From positions 137,094,455 through 137,158,454 of the forward strand of contig NC_068937.1 in NCBI RefSeq assembly GCF_016801865.2: a stretch of 64,000 nt of DNA, given 5' to 3'. The notes under the pieces were generated by a model. That model saw only the letters and a list, made by a program, of their open reading frames with translations, was not told where the DNA came from and made no database searches. A program made the position numbers and the translations under genes. Source of the stretch: Culex pipiens pallens. Its lineage: Eukaryota > Arthropoda > Insecta > Diptera > Culicidae. Position 1 is the first letter of the stretch; the number at the start of each line of letters is the position of its first letter. Below are positions 47,701-61,245 of the stretch, piece after piece.

Positions 47701-48890
47701 GCCTTTCCATTTGATTCAACGACAATTGCAGTAAACGAGAAACACGGTTTGACCACGAGAAAAAAACCACAATTCCTTCACCTCCTATTAAGAACAGTCA
47801 GCTCCAACACGCCTAATTTACACGAATTCCTATTCCCTCAAAAACAAACCACCCATCAGAAAGCAAACCGTAAAAACACCGAGGCTCAACTCAACGGCGA
47901 AAAGCCACTATCAATCAACCCCAACCCAGCCGGAACCACATCGTTTCATCGTCCATCTGTGGCCAACCAAAAAAAAAATCAACCTCAGAACAAATCTTCT
48001 GCCCTGGCCGACTGACTGACTGACTGGCCTCCACCGCGCCAGAGATCAGGACCTTTCGCGGAGAAGAAGAAGCAAACGCAAAAAAGCCACTCACTTTCCC
48101 GGGAAAATGTCACGAGCACAATCTGTCCATTATCGCAGCGCAAATAATTAATAGGCCCGACAATTCGGGATAAAGACAACACATCAATTTTTTTCTTCTT
48201 CTTCTTCTTCTCAGAAGGGAGAGCTGTTGCCTGCCTATTTTCGGGGGTTTTCCGGACAAATCCGATGACCTCACGTCGTTTTCTCGGACGAGCAGTAGGA
48301 TTTGCGCGCGCGACCCCCGAAAGTAGGCAACAAAAAAGTATAACACACATGCAACAGGAAGCTGTCTGCTTTAGCTAGACTGTTTGGGACTAGTGTGTTA
48401 ACCTACATAAACACACATACTCGAGGAAAAGGGAAATCACGGATGCGTGAGTGTGTATGTGTGCACGCACACATACCCGACGACGACGGTGCGAAATTGG
48501 CTGTCATTAATCATTGCCAATAAGTTGCTCTGTCTATCTCGGTTGAAGCTCGTCGTCGTTGGAAGGCGAAGGCAAACCAAAGTGATTTTGCTGTTGCTTT
48601 CTTCTGTTTTGATTATGGGAAAAGCGAAAATGGGCTGCGGGAGGGAGGACCGTGACGAGGGCGAGCAGGTTGTTTTGCTTCACTTCCTGCAGATTGGCGT
48701 CTGGAGTGTGAATTTTTGTACTCCCTTGTGGGATTGAGGAAGGGAAAAGTGTAAGTGTGTGAACGAAGTCGATGGTTGTTGAAAAATTGAAGCAAATGAA
48801 TGGAAATGTTAAAGCAGAACGGGCTTGAATGACAGCGAGAATGTGTTTGGTGAAAATTTGGTTGATTGATGAAATAAGGCAAGACTTAAA
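47695..48890. other. Non-repetitive island between ratchet point 2 and the satellite array
   Basis: Unique-looking sequence with (TTC)n near 48187-48210 and GACGACGACG near 48478. An open frame from 47695 runs 106 codons to 48015 (AF-rich then Asn/Gln/Lys-rich) directly after the AG. It is the one frame here that would be read if the AG were a normal acceptor, but it shows no domain. Confidence 0.45.
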
Positions 48891-48934
48891 GATAGAGTAA
48901 ACAAAGATTCTGATACTAAAAGACTTTTAGTTTT

Positions 48935-51900
48935 GACTAAAAAGACTTAAAAGACTAAAAAGACTAAAAAGACTAAAAAGACTAAAAAGACTAAAAAGAC
49001 TAAAAAGACTAAAAAGACTAAAAAGACTAAAAAGACTAAAAAGACTAAAAAGACTAAAAAGACTAAAAAGACTAAAAAGACTAAAAAGACTAAAAAGACT
49101 AAAAAGACTAAAAAGACTAAAAAGACTAAAAAGACTAAAAAGACTAAAAAGACTAAAAAGACTAAAAAGACTAAAAAGACTAAAAAGACTAAAAAGACTA
49201 AAAAGACTAAAAAGACTAAAAAGACTAAAAAGACTAAAAAGACTAAAAAGACTAAAAAGACTAAAAAGACTAAAAAGACTAAAAAGACTAAAAAGACTAA
49301 AAAGACTAAAAAGACTAAACAGACTAAAAAGACTAAAAAGACTAAAAAGACTAAAAAGACTAAAAAGACTAAAAAGACTAAAAAGACTAAAAAGACTAAA
49401 AAGACTAAAAAGACTAAAAAGACTAAAAAGACTAAAAAGACTAAAAAGACTAAAAAGACTAAAAAGACTAAAAAGACTAAAAAGACTAAAAAGACTAAAA
49501 AGACTAAAAAGACTAAAAAGACTAAAAAGACTAAAAAGACTAAAAAGACTAAAAAGACTAAAAGACTAAAAAGACTAAAAAAACTAAAAAGACTAAAAAG
49601 GCTAAAAAGACTAAAAGACTAAAAAGACTAAAAGACTAAAAAGACTAAAAAGACTAAAAAGACTAAAAAGACTAAAAAAACTAAAAAGACTAAAAAGGCT
49701 AAAAAGACTAAAAGACTAAAAAGACTAAAAGACTAAAAAGACTAAAAAGACTAAAAAGACTAAAAAGACTAAAAAGGCTAAAAAGACTAAAAGACTAAAA
49801 AGACTAAAAAGACTAAAAAAACTAAAAAGACTAAAAAGACTAAAAAGACTAAAAAGACTAAAAAGACTAAAAAGACTAAAAAGACTAAAAAGACTAAAAA
49901 GACTAAAAAGACTAAAAAGACTAAAAAGACTAAAAAGACTAAAAAGACTAAAAAGACTAAAAAGACTAAAAAGACTAAAAAGACTAAAAAGACTAAAAAG
50001 ACTAAAAAGACTAAAAAGACTAAAAAGACTAAAAGACTAAAAAGACTAAAAAGACTAAAAAGACTAAAAAGGCTAAAAAGACTAAAAGACTAAAAAGACT
50101 AAAAAGACTAAAAAGACTAAAAAGACTAAAAAGACTAAAAAGACTAAAAAGACTAAAAAGACTAAAAAGGCTAAAAAGACTAAAAGACTAAAAAGACTAA
50201 AAGACTAAAAAGACTAAAAAGACTAAAAAGACTAAAAAAACTAAAAAGACTAAAAAGACTAAAAAGACTAAAAAGACTAAAAAGACTAAAAAAACTAAAA
50301 AGACTAAAAAGACTAAAAAGACTAAAAAGACTAAAAAGACTAAAAAGACTAAAAAGACTAAAAAGACTAAAAAGACTAAAAAGACTAAAAAGACTAAAAA
50401 GACTAAAAAGACTAAAAAGACTAAAAAGGCTAAAAAGACTAAAAGACTAAAAAGACTAAAAGACTAAAAAGACTAAAAAGACTAAAAAGACTAAAAAGAC
50501 TAAAAAGACTAAAAAGACTAAAAAGACTAAAAAGACTAAAAAGACTAAAAAGACTAAAAAGACTAAAAAGACTAAAAAGACTAAAAGACTAAAAAGACTA
50601 AAAAGACTAAAAAGACTAAAAAGGCTAAAAAGACTAAAAGACTAAAAAGACTAAAAAGACTAAAAAGACTAAAAAGACTAAAAAGACTAAAAAGACTAAA
50701 AAGACTAAAAAGACTAAAAAGACTAAAAAGACTAAAAGACTAAAAAGACTAAAAGACTAAAAAGACTAAAAAGACTAAAAAGACTAAAAAAACTAAAAAG
50801 ACTAAAAAGACTAAAAAGACTAAAAAGACTAAAAAGACTAAAAAAACTAAAAAGACTAAAAAGACTAAAAAGACTAAAAAGACTAAAAAGACTAAAAAGA
50901 CTAAAAAGACTAAAAAGACTAAAAAGACTAAAAAGACTAAAAAGACTAAAAAGACTAAAAAGACTAAAAAGGCTAAAAAGACTAAAAGACTAAAAAGACT
51001 AAAAGACTAAAAAGACTAAAAAGACTAAAAAGACTAAAAAAACTAAAAAGACTAAAAAGACTAAAAAGACTAAAAAGACTAAAAAGACTAAAAAGACTAA
51101 AAAGACTAAAAAGACTAAAAAGACTAAAAAGACTAAAAAGACTAAAAAGACTAAAAAGACTAAAAAGACTAAAAAGACTAAAAAGACTAAAAGACTAAAA
51201 AGACTAAAAAGACTAAAAAGACTAAAAAAACTAAAAAGACTAAAAAGACTAAAAAGACTAAAAAGACTAAAAAGACTAAAAAGACTAAAAAGACTAAAAA
51301 GACTAAAAAGACTAAAAAGACTAAAAAGACTAAAAAGACTAAAAAGACTAAAAAGACTAAAAAGGCTAAAAAGACTAAAAGACTAAGAAGACTAAAAGAC
51401 TAAAAAGACTAAAAAGACTAAAAAGACTAAAAAAACTAAAAAGACTAAAAAGACTAAAAAGACTAAAAAGACTAAAAAGACTAAAAAGACTAGAAAGACT
51501 AAAAAGACTAAAAAGACTAAAAAGACTAAAAAGACTAAAAGACTAAAAAGACTAAAAAAACTAAAAAGACTAAAAAGGCTAAAAAGACTAAAAGACTAAA
51601 AAGACTAAAAGACTAAAAAGACTAAAAAGACTAAAAAGACTAAAAAGACTAAAAAGGCTAAAAAGACTAAAAGACTAAAAAGACTAAAAAGACTAAAAAA
51701 ACTAAAAAGACTAAAAAGACTAAAAAGACTAAAAAGACTAAAAAGACTAAAAAGACTAAAAAGACTAAAAAGACTAAAAAGACTAAAAAGACTAAAAAGA
51801 CTAAAAAGACTAAAAAGACTAAAAAGACTAAAAAGACTAAAAAGACTAAAAAGACTAAAAGACTAAAAAGACTAAAAAGACTAAAAAGACTAAAAAGACT

Positions 51901-54900
51901 AAAAAGACTAAAAAGACTAGAAAGACTAAAAAGACTAAAAAGACTAAAAAGACTAAAAAGACTAAAAGACTAAAAGGACTAAAAAAACTAAAAAGACTAA
52001 AAAGGCTAAAAAGACTAAAAGACTAAAAAGACTAAAAGACTAAAAAGACTAAAAAGACTAAAAAGACTAAAAAGACTAAAAAGACTAAAAAGACTAAAAA
52101 GACTAAAAAGACTAAAAAGACTAAAAAGACTAAAAAGACTAAAAAGACTAAAAAGACTAAAAAGACTAAAAAGACTAAAAAGACTAAAAAGACTAAAAGA
52201 CTAAAAAGACTAAAAAGACTAAAAAGACTAAAAAAACTAAAAAGACTAAAAAGACTAAAAAGACTAAAAAGACTAAAAAGACTAAAAAGACTAAAAAGAC
52301 TAAAAAGACTAAAAAGACTAAAAAGACTAAAAAGACTAAAAAGACTAAAAAGACTAAAAAGACTAAAAAGACTAAAAAGACTAAAAAGACTAAAAAGACT
52401 AAAAAGACTAAAAAGACTAAAAAGACTAAAAAGACTAAAAAGACTAAAAAGACTAAAAAGACTAAAAAGACTAAAAAGACTAGAAAGACTAAAAAGACTA
52501 AAAAGACTAAAAAGACTAAAAAGACTAAAAAGACTAAAAGACTAAAAAGACTAAAAAAACTAAAAAGACTAAAAAGGCTAAAAAGACTAAAAGACTAAAA
52601 AGACTAAAAGACTAAAAAGACTAAAAAGACTAAAAAGACTAAAAAGACTAAAAAGGCTAAAAAGACTAAAAGACTAAAAAGACTAAAAAAACTAAAAAGA
52701 CTAAAAAGACTAAAAAGACTAAAAAGACTAAAAAGACTAAAAAGACTAAAAAGACTAAAAAGACTAAAAAGACTAAAAAGACTAAAAAGACTAAAAAGAC
52801 TAAAAAGACTAAAAAGACTAAAAAGACTAAAAAGACTAAAAAGACTAAAAAGACTAAAAAGACTAAAAGACTAAAAAGACTAAAAAGACTAAAAAGACTA
52901 AAAAGACTAAAAAGACTAAAAAGACTAAAAAGACTAAAAAGACTAAAAAGACTAAAAAGACTAAAAAGACTAAAAAGACTAAAAAGACTAAAAAGACTAA
53001 AAAGACTAAAAAGACTAAAAAGACTAAAAAGACTAAAAAGACTAAAAAGACTAAAAAGACTAAAAAGACTAAAAAGACTAAAAAGACTAAAAAGACTAAA
53101 AAGACTAAAAAGACTAAAAAGACTAAAAAGACTAAAAAGACTAAAAAGACTAAAAAGACTAAAAAGACTAAAAAGACTAAAAAGACTAAAAGACTAAAAA
53201 GACTAAAAAGACTAAAAAGACTAAAAAGACTAAAAAGACTAAAAAGACTAAAAAGACTAAAAAGACTAAAAAGACTAAAAAGACTAAAAAGACTAAAAAG
53301 ACTAAAAAGACTAAAAAGACTAAAAAGACTAAAAAGACTAAAAAGACTAAAAAGACTAAAAAGACTAAAAAGACTAAAAAGACTAAAAAGACTAAAAAGA
53401 CTAAAAAGACTAAAAAGACTAAAAAGACTAAAAGACTAAAAAGACTAAAAAGACTAAAAAGACTAAAAAGACTAAAAAGACTAAAAAGACTAAAAAGACT
53501 AAAAAGACTAAAAAGACTAAAAAGACTAAAAAGACTAAAAGACTAAAAAGACTAAAAAGACTAAAAAGACTAAAAAGACTAAAAAGACTAAAAAGACTAA
53601 AAAGACTAAAAAGACTAAAAAGACTAAAAAGACTAAAAAGACTAAAATAGACTAAAAAGACTAAAAAGACTAAAAAGACTAAAAAGACTAAAAAGACTAA
53701 AAAGACTAAAAAGACTAAAAAGACTAAAAAGACTAAAAAGACTAAAAAGACTAAAAAGACTAAAAAGACTAAAAAGACTAAAAAGACTAAAAAGACTAAA
53801 AAGACTAAAAAGACTAAAAAGACTAAAAAGACTAAAAAGACTAAAAAGACTAAAAAGACTAAAAAGACTAAAAAGACTAAAAAGACTAAAAAGACTAAAA
53901 AGACTAAAAAGACTAAAAAGACTAAAAGACTAAAAAGACTAAAAAGACTAAAAAGACTAAAAAGACTAAAAAGACTAAAAAGACTAAAAAGACTAAAAGA
54001 CTAAAGACTAAAAAGACTAAAAAGACTAAAAAGACTAAAAAGACTAAAAAGACTAAAAAGACTAAAAAGACTAAAAAGACTAAAAAGACTAAAAAGACTA
54101 AAAAGACTAAAAAGACTAAAAGACTAAAAAGACTAAAAAGACTAAAAAGACTAAAAAGACTAAAAAGACTAAAAAGACTAAAAAGACTAAAAAGACTAAA
54201 AAGACTAAAAGACTAAAAAGACTAAAAAGACTAAAAAGGCTAAAAAGACTAAAAGACTAAAAAGACTAAAAAGACTAAAAAGACTAAAAAGACTAAAAAG
54301 ACTAAAAAGACTAAAAAGACTAAAAAGACTAAAAAGACTAAAAAGACTAAAAAGACTAAAAAGACTAAAAAGACTAAAAAGACTAAAAAGACTAAAAAGA
54401 CTAAAAAGACTAAAAAGACTAAAAAGACTAAAAGACTAAAAAGACTAAAAGACTAAAAAGACTAAAAAGACTAAAAAGACTAAAAAGACTAAAAAGACTA
54501 AAAAGACTAAAAAGACTAAAAGACTAAAAAGACTAAAAAGACTAAAAAGACTAAAAAGACTAAAAAGACTAAAAAGACTAAAAAGACTAAAAAGACTAAA
54601 AAGACTAAAAAGACTAAAAAGACTAAAAAGACTAAAAAGACTAAAAGACTAAAAAGACTAAAAAGACTAAAAAGACTAAAAAGACTAAAAAGACTAAAAA
54701 GACTAAAAAGACTAAAAAGACTAAAAAGACTAAAAAGACTAAAAGACTAAAAAGACTAAAAAGACTAAAAAGACTAAAAAGACTAAAAAGACTAAAAAGA
54801 CTAAAAAGACTAAAAAGACTAAAAAGACTAAAAAGACTAAAAAGACTAAAAAGACTAAAAAGACTAAAAAGACTAAAAGACTAAAAAGACTAAAAAGACT

Positions 54901-57570
54901 AAAAAGACTAAAAAGACTAAAAAGACTAAAAAGACTAAAAAGACTAAAAAGACTAAAAAGACTAAAAAGACTAAAAAGACTAAAAAGACTAAAAAGACTA
55001 AAAAGACTAAAAAGACTAAAAAGACTAAAAAGACTAAAAAGACTAAAAAGACTAAAAGACTAAAAAGACTAAAAAGACTAAAAAGACTAAAAAGACTAAA
55101 AAGACTAAAAAGACTAAAAAGACTAAAAAGACTAAAAAGACTAAAAAGACTAAAAAGACTAAAAAGACTAAAAAGACTAAAAAGACTAAAAAGACTAAAA
55201 GACTAAAAAGACTAAAAAGACTAAAAAGACTAAAAAGACTAAAAAGACTAAAAAGACTAAAAAGACTAAAAAGACTAGAAAGACTAAAAAGACTAAAAAG
55301 ACTAAAAAGACTAAAAAGACTAAAAGACTAAAGACTAAAAAGACTAAAAAGACTAAAAAGACTAAAAAGACTAAAAAGACTAAAAAGACTAAAAAGACTA
55401 AAAAGACTAAAAAGACTAAAAAGACTAAAAAGACTAAAAAGACTAAAAAGACTAAAAGACTAAAAAGACTAAAAAGACTAAAAAGACTAAAAGACTAAAA
55501 AGACTAAAAGACTAAAAAGACTAAAAAGACTAAAAAGACTAAAAAGACTAAAAAGACTAAAAAGACTAAAAAGACTAAAAAGACTAAAAAGACTAAAAAG
55601 ACTAAAAAGACTAAAAAGACTAAAAAGACTAAAAAGACTAAAAAGACTAAAAAGACTAAAAAGACTAAAAAGACTAAAAAGACTAAAAAGACTAAAAAGA
55701 CTAAAAAGACTAAAAAGACTAAAAAGACTAAAAAGACTAAAAAGACTAAAAAGACTAAAAAGACTAAAAAGACTAAAAAGACTAAAAAGACTAAAAAGAC
55801 TAAAAAGACTAAAAAGACTAAAAAGACTAAAAAGACTAAAAAGACTAAAAAGACTAAAAAGACTAAAAAGACTAAAAAGACTAAAAAGACTAAAAGACTA
55901 AAAAGACTAAAAAGACTAAAAAGACTAAAAAGACTAAAAAGACTAAAAAGACTAAAAAGACTAAAAAGACTAAAAAGACTAAAAAGACTAAAAAGACTAA
56001 AAAGACTAAAAAGACTAAAAAGACTAAAAAGACTAAAAAGACTAAAAAGACTAAAAAGACTAAAAAGACTAAAAGACTAAAAAGACTAAAAGACTAAAAA
56101 GACTAAAAGACTAAAAAGACTAAAAAGACTAAAAAGACTAAAAAGACTAAAAAGACTAAAAAGACTAAAAAGACTAAAAAGACTAAAAAGACTAAAAAGA
56201 CTAAAAAGACTAAAAAGACTAAAAAGACTAAAAAGACTAAAAAGACTAAAAAGACTAAAAAGACTAAAAAGACTAAAAAGACTAAAAAGACTAAAAAGAC
56301 TAAAAAGACTAAAAAGACTAAAAAGACTAAAAAGACTAAAAAGACTAAAAAGACTAAAAAGACTAAAAAGACTAAAAAGACTAAAAAGACTAAAAAGACT
56401 AAAAAGACTAAAAAGACTAAAAAGACTAAAAAGACTAAAAAGACTAAAAAGACTAAAAAGACTAAAAAGACTAAAAAGACTAAAAAGACTAAAAAGACTA
56501 AAAAGACTAAAAAGACTAAAAAGACTAAAAAGACTAAAAAGACTAAAAAGACTAAAAAGACTAAAAAGACTAAAAAGACTAAAAAGACTAAAAAGACTAA
56601 AAAGACTAAAAAGACTAAAAAGACTAAAAAGACTAAAAAGACTAAAAAGACTAAAAAGACTAAAAAGACTAAAAAGACTAAAAAGACTAAAAAGACTAAA
56701 AGACTAAAAAGACTAAAAAGACTAAAAAGACTAAAAAGACTAAAAAGACTAAAAGACTAAAAGACTAAAAAAAACTAAAAAGACTAAAAAGACTAAAAAG
56801 ACTAAAAAGACTAAAAAGACTAAAAAGACTAAAAAGACTAAAAAGACTAAAAAGACTAAAAAGACTAAAAAGACTAAAAAGACTAAAAAGACTAAAAGAC
56901 TAAAAAGACTAAAAAGACTAAAAAGACTAAAAAGACTAAAAAGACTAAAAAGACTAAAAAGACTAAAAAGACTAAAAAGACTAAAAAGACTAAAAAGACT
57001 AAAAGACTAAAAAGACTAAAAAGACTAAAAAGACTAAAAAGACTAAAAAGACTAAAAAGACTAAAAGACTAAAAAGACTAAAAAGACTAAAAAGACTAAA
57101 AAGACTAAAAAGACTAAAAAGACTAAAAAGACTAAAAAGACTAAAAAGACTAAAAAGACTAAAAAGACTAAAAAGACTAAAAAGACTAAAAAGACTAAAA
57201 AGACTAAAAAGACTAAAAAGACTAAAAAGACTAAAAAGACTAAAAAGACTAAAAAGACTAAAAAGACTAAAAAGACTAAAAAGACTAAAAAGACTAAAAA
57301 GACTAAAAAGACTAAAAAGACTAAAAAGACTAAAAAGACTAAAAAGACTAAAAAGACTAAAAAGACTAAAAAGACTAAAAAGACTAAAAAGACTAAAAAG
57401 ACTAAAAAGACTAAAAAGACTAAAAAGACTAAAAAGACTAAAAAGACTAAAAAGACTAAAAAGACTAAAAAGACTAAAAAGACTAAAAAGACTAAAAAGA
57501 CTAAAAAGACTAAAAAGACTAAAAAGACTAAAAAGACTAAAAAGACTAAAAAGACTAAAAAGACTAAAAA
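48935..57570 (+). repeat. Satellite array of 9-bp unit GACTAAAAA
   Basis: About 8.6 kb of head-to-tail GACTAAAAA. Common variants are an 8-bp unit (GACTAAAA), AACTAAAAA, GGCTAAAAA and rare TAGAAAGAC. Variant order repeats at larger scale: the block starting with CTAGAAAGAC at about 51490 is echoed at about 52480, roughly 990 bp later, and a ~100-bp local period is visible around 49575-49780. Open frames such as Thr-Lys-Lys repeats are a consequence of the 9-bp period, not genes. Confidence 0.97.
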
Positions 57571-59283
57571 TGACAAAAATGACAAAAATGACAAAATGCC
57601 AAAATGACAAAAATGACAAAAATGACAAAAATGACAAAAAAGACAAAAATTACAAAAATTACAAAAAATACAAAAAATACAAAAATGACAAAAATGACAA
57701 AAATGACAAAAATGACAAAAATGACAAAAATGACAAAAATGACAAAATGCCAAAATGACAAAAATGACAAAAATGACAAAAATGACAAAAATGACAAAAA
57801 TGACAAAAATGACAAAATTGACAAAATTGACAAAATTGACAAAATTGACAAAATTGACAAAATTGACAAAATTGACAAAATTGACAAAATTGACAAAATT
57901 GACAAAATTGACAAAATTGACAAAATTGACAAAATTGACAAAATTGACAAAATTGACAAAATTGACAAAATTGACAAAATTGACAAAATTGACAAAATTG
58001 ACAAAATTGACAAAATTGACAAAATTGACAAAATTGACAAAATTGACAAAATTGACAAAATTGACAAAATTGACAAAATTGACAAAATTGACAAAATTGA
58101 CAAAATTGACAAAATTGACAAAATTGACAAAATTGACAAAATTGACAAAATTGACAAAATTGACAAAATTGACAAAATTGACAAAATTGACAAATTTGAC
58201 AAAATTGACAAAATTGACAAAATTGACAAAATTGACAAAATTGACAAAATTGACAAAATTGACAAAATTGACAAAATTGACAAAATTGACAAAATTGACA
58301 AAATTGACAAAATTGACAAAATTGACAAAATTGACAAAATTGACAAAATTGACAAAATTGACAAAATTGACAAAATTGACAAAATTGACAAAATTGGCAA
58401 AATTGACAAAATTGACAAAATTGACAAAATTGACAAAATTGACAAAATTGACAAAATTGACAAAATTGACAAAATTGACAAAATTGACAAAATTAACAAA
58501 ATTGTCAAAATTGACAAAATTGACAAAATTGACAAAATTGACAAAATTGACAAAATTGACAAAATTGACAAAATTGACAAAATTGACAAAATTGACAAAA
58601 TTGACAAAATTGACAAAATTGACAAAATTGACAAAATTGACAAAATTGACAAAATTGACAAAATTGACAAAAATGACAAAATTGACAAAATTGACAAAAT
58701 TGACAAAATTGACAAAATTGACAAAATTGACAAAATTGACAAAATTGACAAAATTGACAAAATTGACAAAATTGACAAAATTTACAAAATTTACAAAATT
58801 TACAAAATTTACAAAATTTACAAAATTTACAAAATTTACAAAATTTACAAAATTTACAAAATTTACAAAATTTACAAAATTTACAAAATTTACAAAATTT
58901 ACAAAATTTACTAAATTTACAAAATTTACAAAATTTACAAAATTTACAAAATTTACAAAATTTACAAAATTTACAAAATTTACAAAATTTACAAAATTTA
59001 CAAAATTTACAAAATTTACAAAATTTACAAAATTTACAAAATTTACAAAATTTACAAAATTTACAAAATTTACAAAATTTACAAAATTTACAAAATTTAC
59101 AAAATTTACAAAATTTACAAAATTTACAAAATTTACAAAATTTACAAAAATTCAAAAAATTCCAAAAATTACAAAAAATACAAAAATTACAAAAATTACA
59201 AAAATTACAAAAATTACAAAAATTACAAAAATTACAAAAATTACAAAAATTACAAAAATTACAAAAATGACAAAAATGACAAA
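57571..59283 (+). repeat. 9-bp satellite, variant blocks
   Basis: The array continues in 9-bp register as homogeneous blocks: AAAAATGAC (57571-57815), AAAATTGAC (57816-58780), AAAATTTAC (58781-59150), AAAAATTAC (about 59163-59265) and AAAAATGAC again (to 59283). Each block differs from the next by one base. An internal copy of the short motif AAAATGCCAAAATGAC occurs at both about 57593 and 57746. Long open frames on both strands (up to 544 codons of Thr-Lys-Leu/Phe type) result from the lack of stops in a 9-bp repeat. Confidence 0.97.
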
Positions 59284-59289
59284 TTTCTT

Positions 59290-59430
59290 GAATTTAATGC
59301 AGTCTTTTTATGATTTTTTTGGTCAGTACTCTACAACAGGGCTTATGTCAAATGTATTTTTTCAGTCTTTTGACGCTACTTTTGCTTAACTTGTTAGTAC
59401 TGCTTGAAGTCCGTAATTGAGAAGTGTGTT
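59290..59430 (-). repeat. GAAGTCCG cassette H, right edge of the satellite
   Basis: The core TCAATTACGGACTTCAAG (minus strand, about 59403-59427) directly borders the array. The usual TACTTACC is absent; TTAGTACTGC lies instead next to the core. The satellite may have expanded within, or next to, a cassette and removed its other half. The flanking AT-rich remnant (59290-59400) has no other feature. Confidence 0.55.
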
Positions 59431-60915
59431 TTAACATTTCTAAGGTTTCACACCTCGCAGAAGATAAAATCAGCTCATTTCTCCTCACAATCCCCCTTCA
59501 AACCGATTTCCACCTTCAAATCAGTCCATTCCATGAAATTTGCATTGAACAACGCACCCTCCAGAGCACTTTTGCGCTAAAAACACCCATCGGCCTACTT
59601 TTCCCGGTCCTGTTTTGGATGGGGCCCACTCTGATTTTCTTCCAAAGCCACCTTTGATCCTTCTGACCTGCTGACGTAGGCCCATTTTCTTTTTCGGCCT
59701 ACTTCGCAGCATCTTCCGCAGCGTCATCATCATCTCGGACAAAGTGCCTTTATAGGTGAGAGGGGGCAAAGGTGTGGGAGGTAGCAGCTGCCGGTGCGGA
59801 AAACGAGCTGAGAAAAGCCCTCAGTAACATGTGTTTGACAACATGTTAATACACATAAAAATCTATTGTGAGCTCGCGAGCTGGTGGTTGCGGGTAAAAA
59901 GAAAAGCAATTTTTCCAGACCTGCTGTTTTTTTTTCGGAGTAGGGGTGTGATGTTCTGGAACGGAGAGCGTTCTTTACACAAATACACAACACACACCGA
60001 GCGCGCGTGTGTGACGGCACTGGGCGCTGCATGTTTCGTGATAAATTATTCACGATCTGTGAAAAATACTCACACGAGGACGCGCGCCGGTGTTGCTTGT
60101 GTGTTGTTATGAAGCACAGCCCTGCTTTTTTTCCCGAGCAGTCATCGCAGGGAAAACACACATGAGAGAAAGATGGCGCTGTTGAGAGGGGGGGAGCGTG
60201 GTGGAAAAAGCACATTAATATTTCATCTCATTGCTTCCTTCAACGGGAAAACTTTTCCGGAGCAAGTGGCTTATGGTTGTGTTTTTCTTCTGGCACTCTG
60301 TATTTTTTTAATTTTTTGTTCCACTTCCCCCCGACACGATCACGTATAGTTTCGGAGCGAAAGTGGGAGTGCGGCGATAAAAAAGTATTAGATTTTTAAT
60401 AACTACATCTGTTTATCTAGCCTGGCTTGCGAAAACACTGAACAGAAAAAAAACAGCTGCTCTGTTTGAAGAACGAAGAGAAGCACTTCCACACTAATTG
60501 GTACCGGAAATGGCAAAAAAGAAAGAAAGAATAAAAAAAGCGGAAGCAAACAACCTACCAAGTCACAGTGTGTTACAATGTGTAAGGTAAACCTACTTAA
60601 AAATTCAACCCCTGTGTTGTTGCACAAGCAGCAGCAGCACACCAGTTGCACATTGTGAAGCTGCAGAGCAACTTTTGGGGGGAGATGCAATCAAAACACT
60701 CCCATTTACTTTTCATCCTGTATTTATTTGGAGCGAACTAGTGCTGAAAGTGCAAATATTCACCCACATGCACACACACACACACACACACACTGGTTGA
60801 TTGAAATTATGTTTTTTTGGGACGTCCTGATTGGGGAAAAGTGACGACAAAGTTATACATTTTTGATGATTTGTGTGAAAGTTAATTAAACTTCTATGGA
60901 GGCAAACACAGCTTA
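59430..60915. other. Non-repetitive GC-richer island between cassettes H and I
   Basis: Unique-looking DNA with a (CA)n microsatellite at 60771-60793. Overlapping open frames occur on both strands (up to 161 codons at 59730-60215, minus) without domains. Read on the minus strand it lies directly upstream of cassette H. Confidence 0.45.
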
Positions 60916-60919
60916 CTGA

Positions 60920-61245
60920 CTATTGATTGACAGTTGACAGCATTGAATGTACACTTACACAAGTTTACTGGAACACTGCAACAGTTTATCATCAAACTTC
61001 ACAGGAAGTTTGACAACAAATTTACACTATTCACGCAAGTACTTACCCACTCAAAAACTCTTGACAGTTTGGGCTGAGCTTTAGCTTGAAGTCCGTAATT
61101 GAAGAGTTCATTATATAGTTAAACTTTCTCCTTCAATTCGTTAACATTAGAGACCTGAGCTGTCGAACAATAACTTACATATTTTAATACTATCAAAACC
61201 ATTAACTCACATACAATTTGAAGTCCGCAGTTGAAGTGACCATTG
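60920..61245 (-). repeat. GAAGTCCG cassettes I and J
   Basis: Cassette I has the core TCAATTACGGACTTCAAG at about 61085-61105 (minus-strand frame NSSITDFKLKLSPNCQEFLS then a stop). GGGTAAGTAC lies at about 61038-61047, and the tail GCTGTCAACTGTCAATCAAT near 60930. Just beyond, a second core at about 61216-61240 reads TCAACTGCGGACTTCAAA (S-T-A-D-F-K) with no donor-like site. Confidence 0.65.

Noticed and set aside
48935..57570. CRISPR-like or telomere-like array
   Set aside because: There are no spacers and the 9-bp unit is continuous. The unit does not resemble telomeric repeats, and dipterans such as mosquitoes lack the simple telomerase repeat.
57604..59389. Very long open frames on both strands (404-544 codons of Thr-Lys-Leu, Asp-Lys-Ile or Phe-Cys-Lys type repeats)
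   Set aside because: They are produced by a stop-free 9-bp satellite. Several frames on both strands are open at once, and variant blocks simply change the repeated tripeptide.
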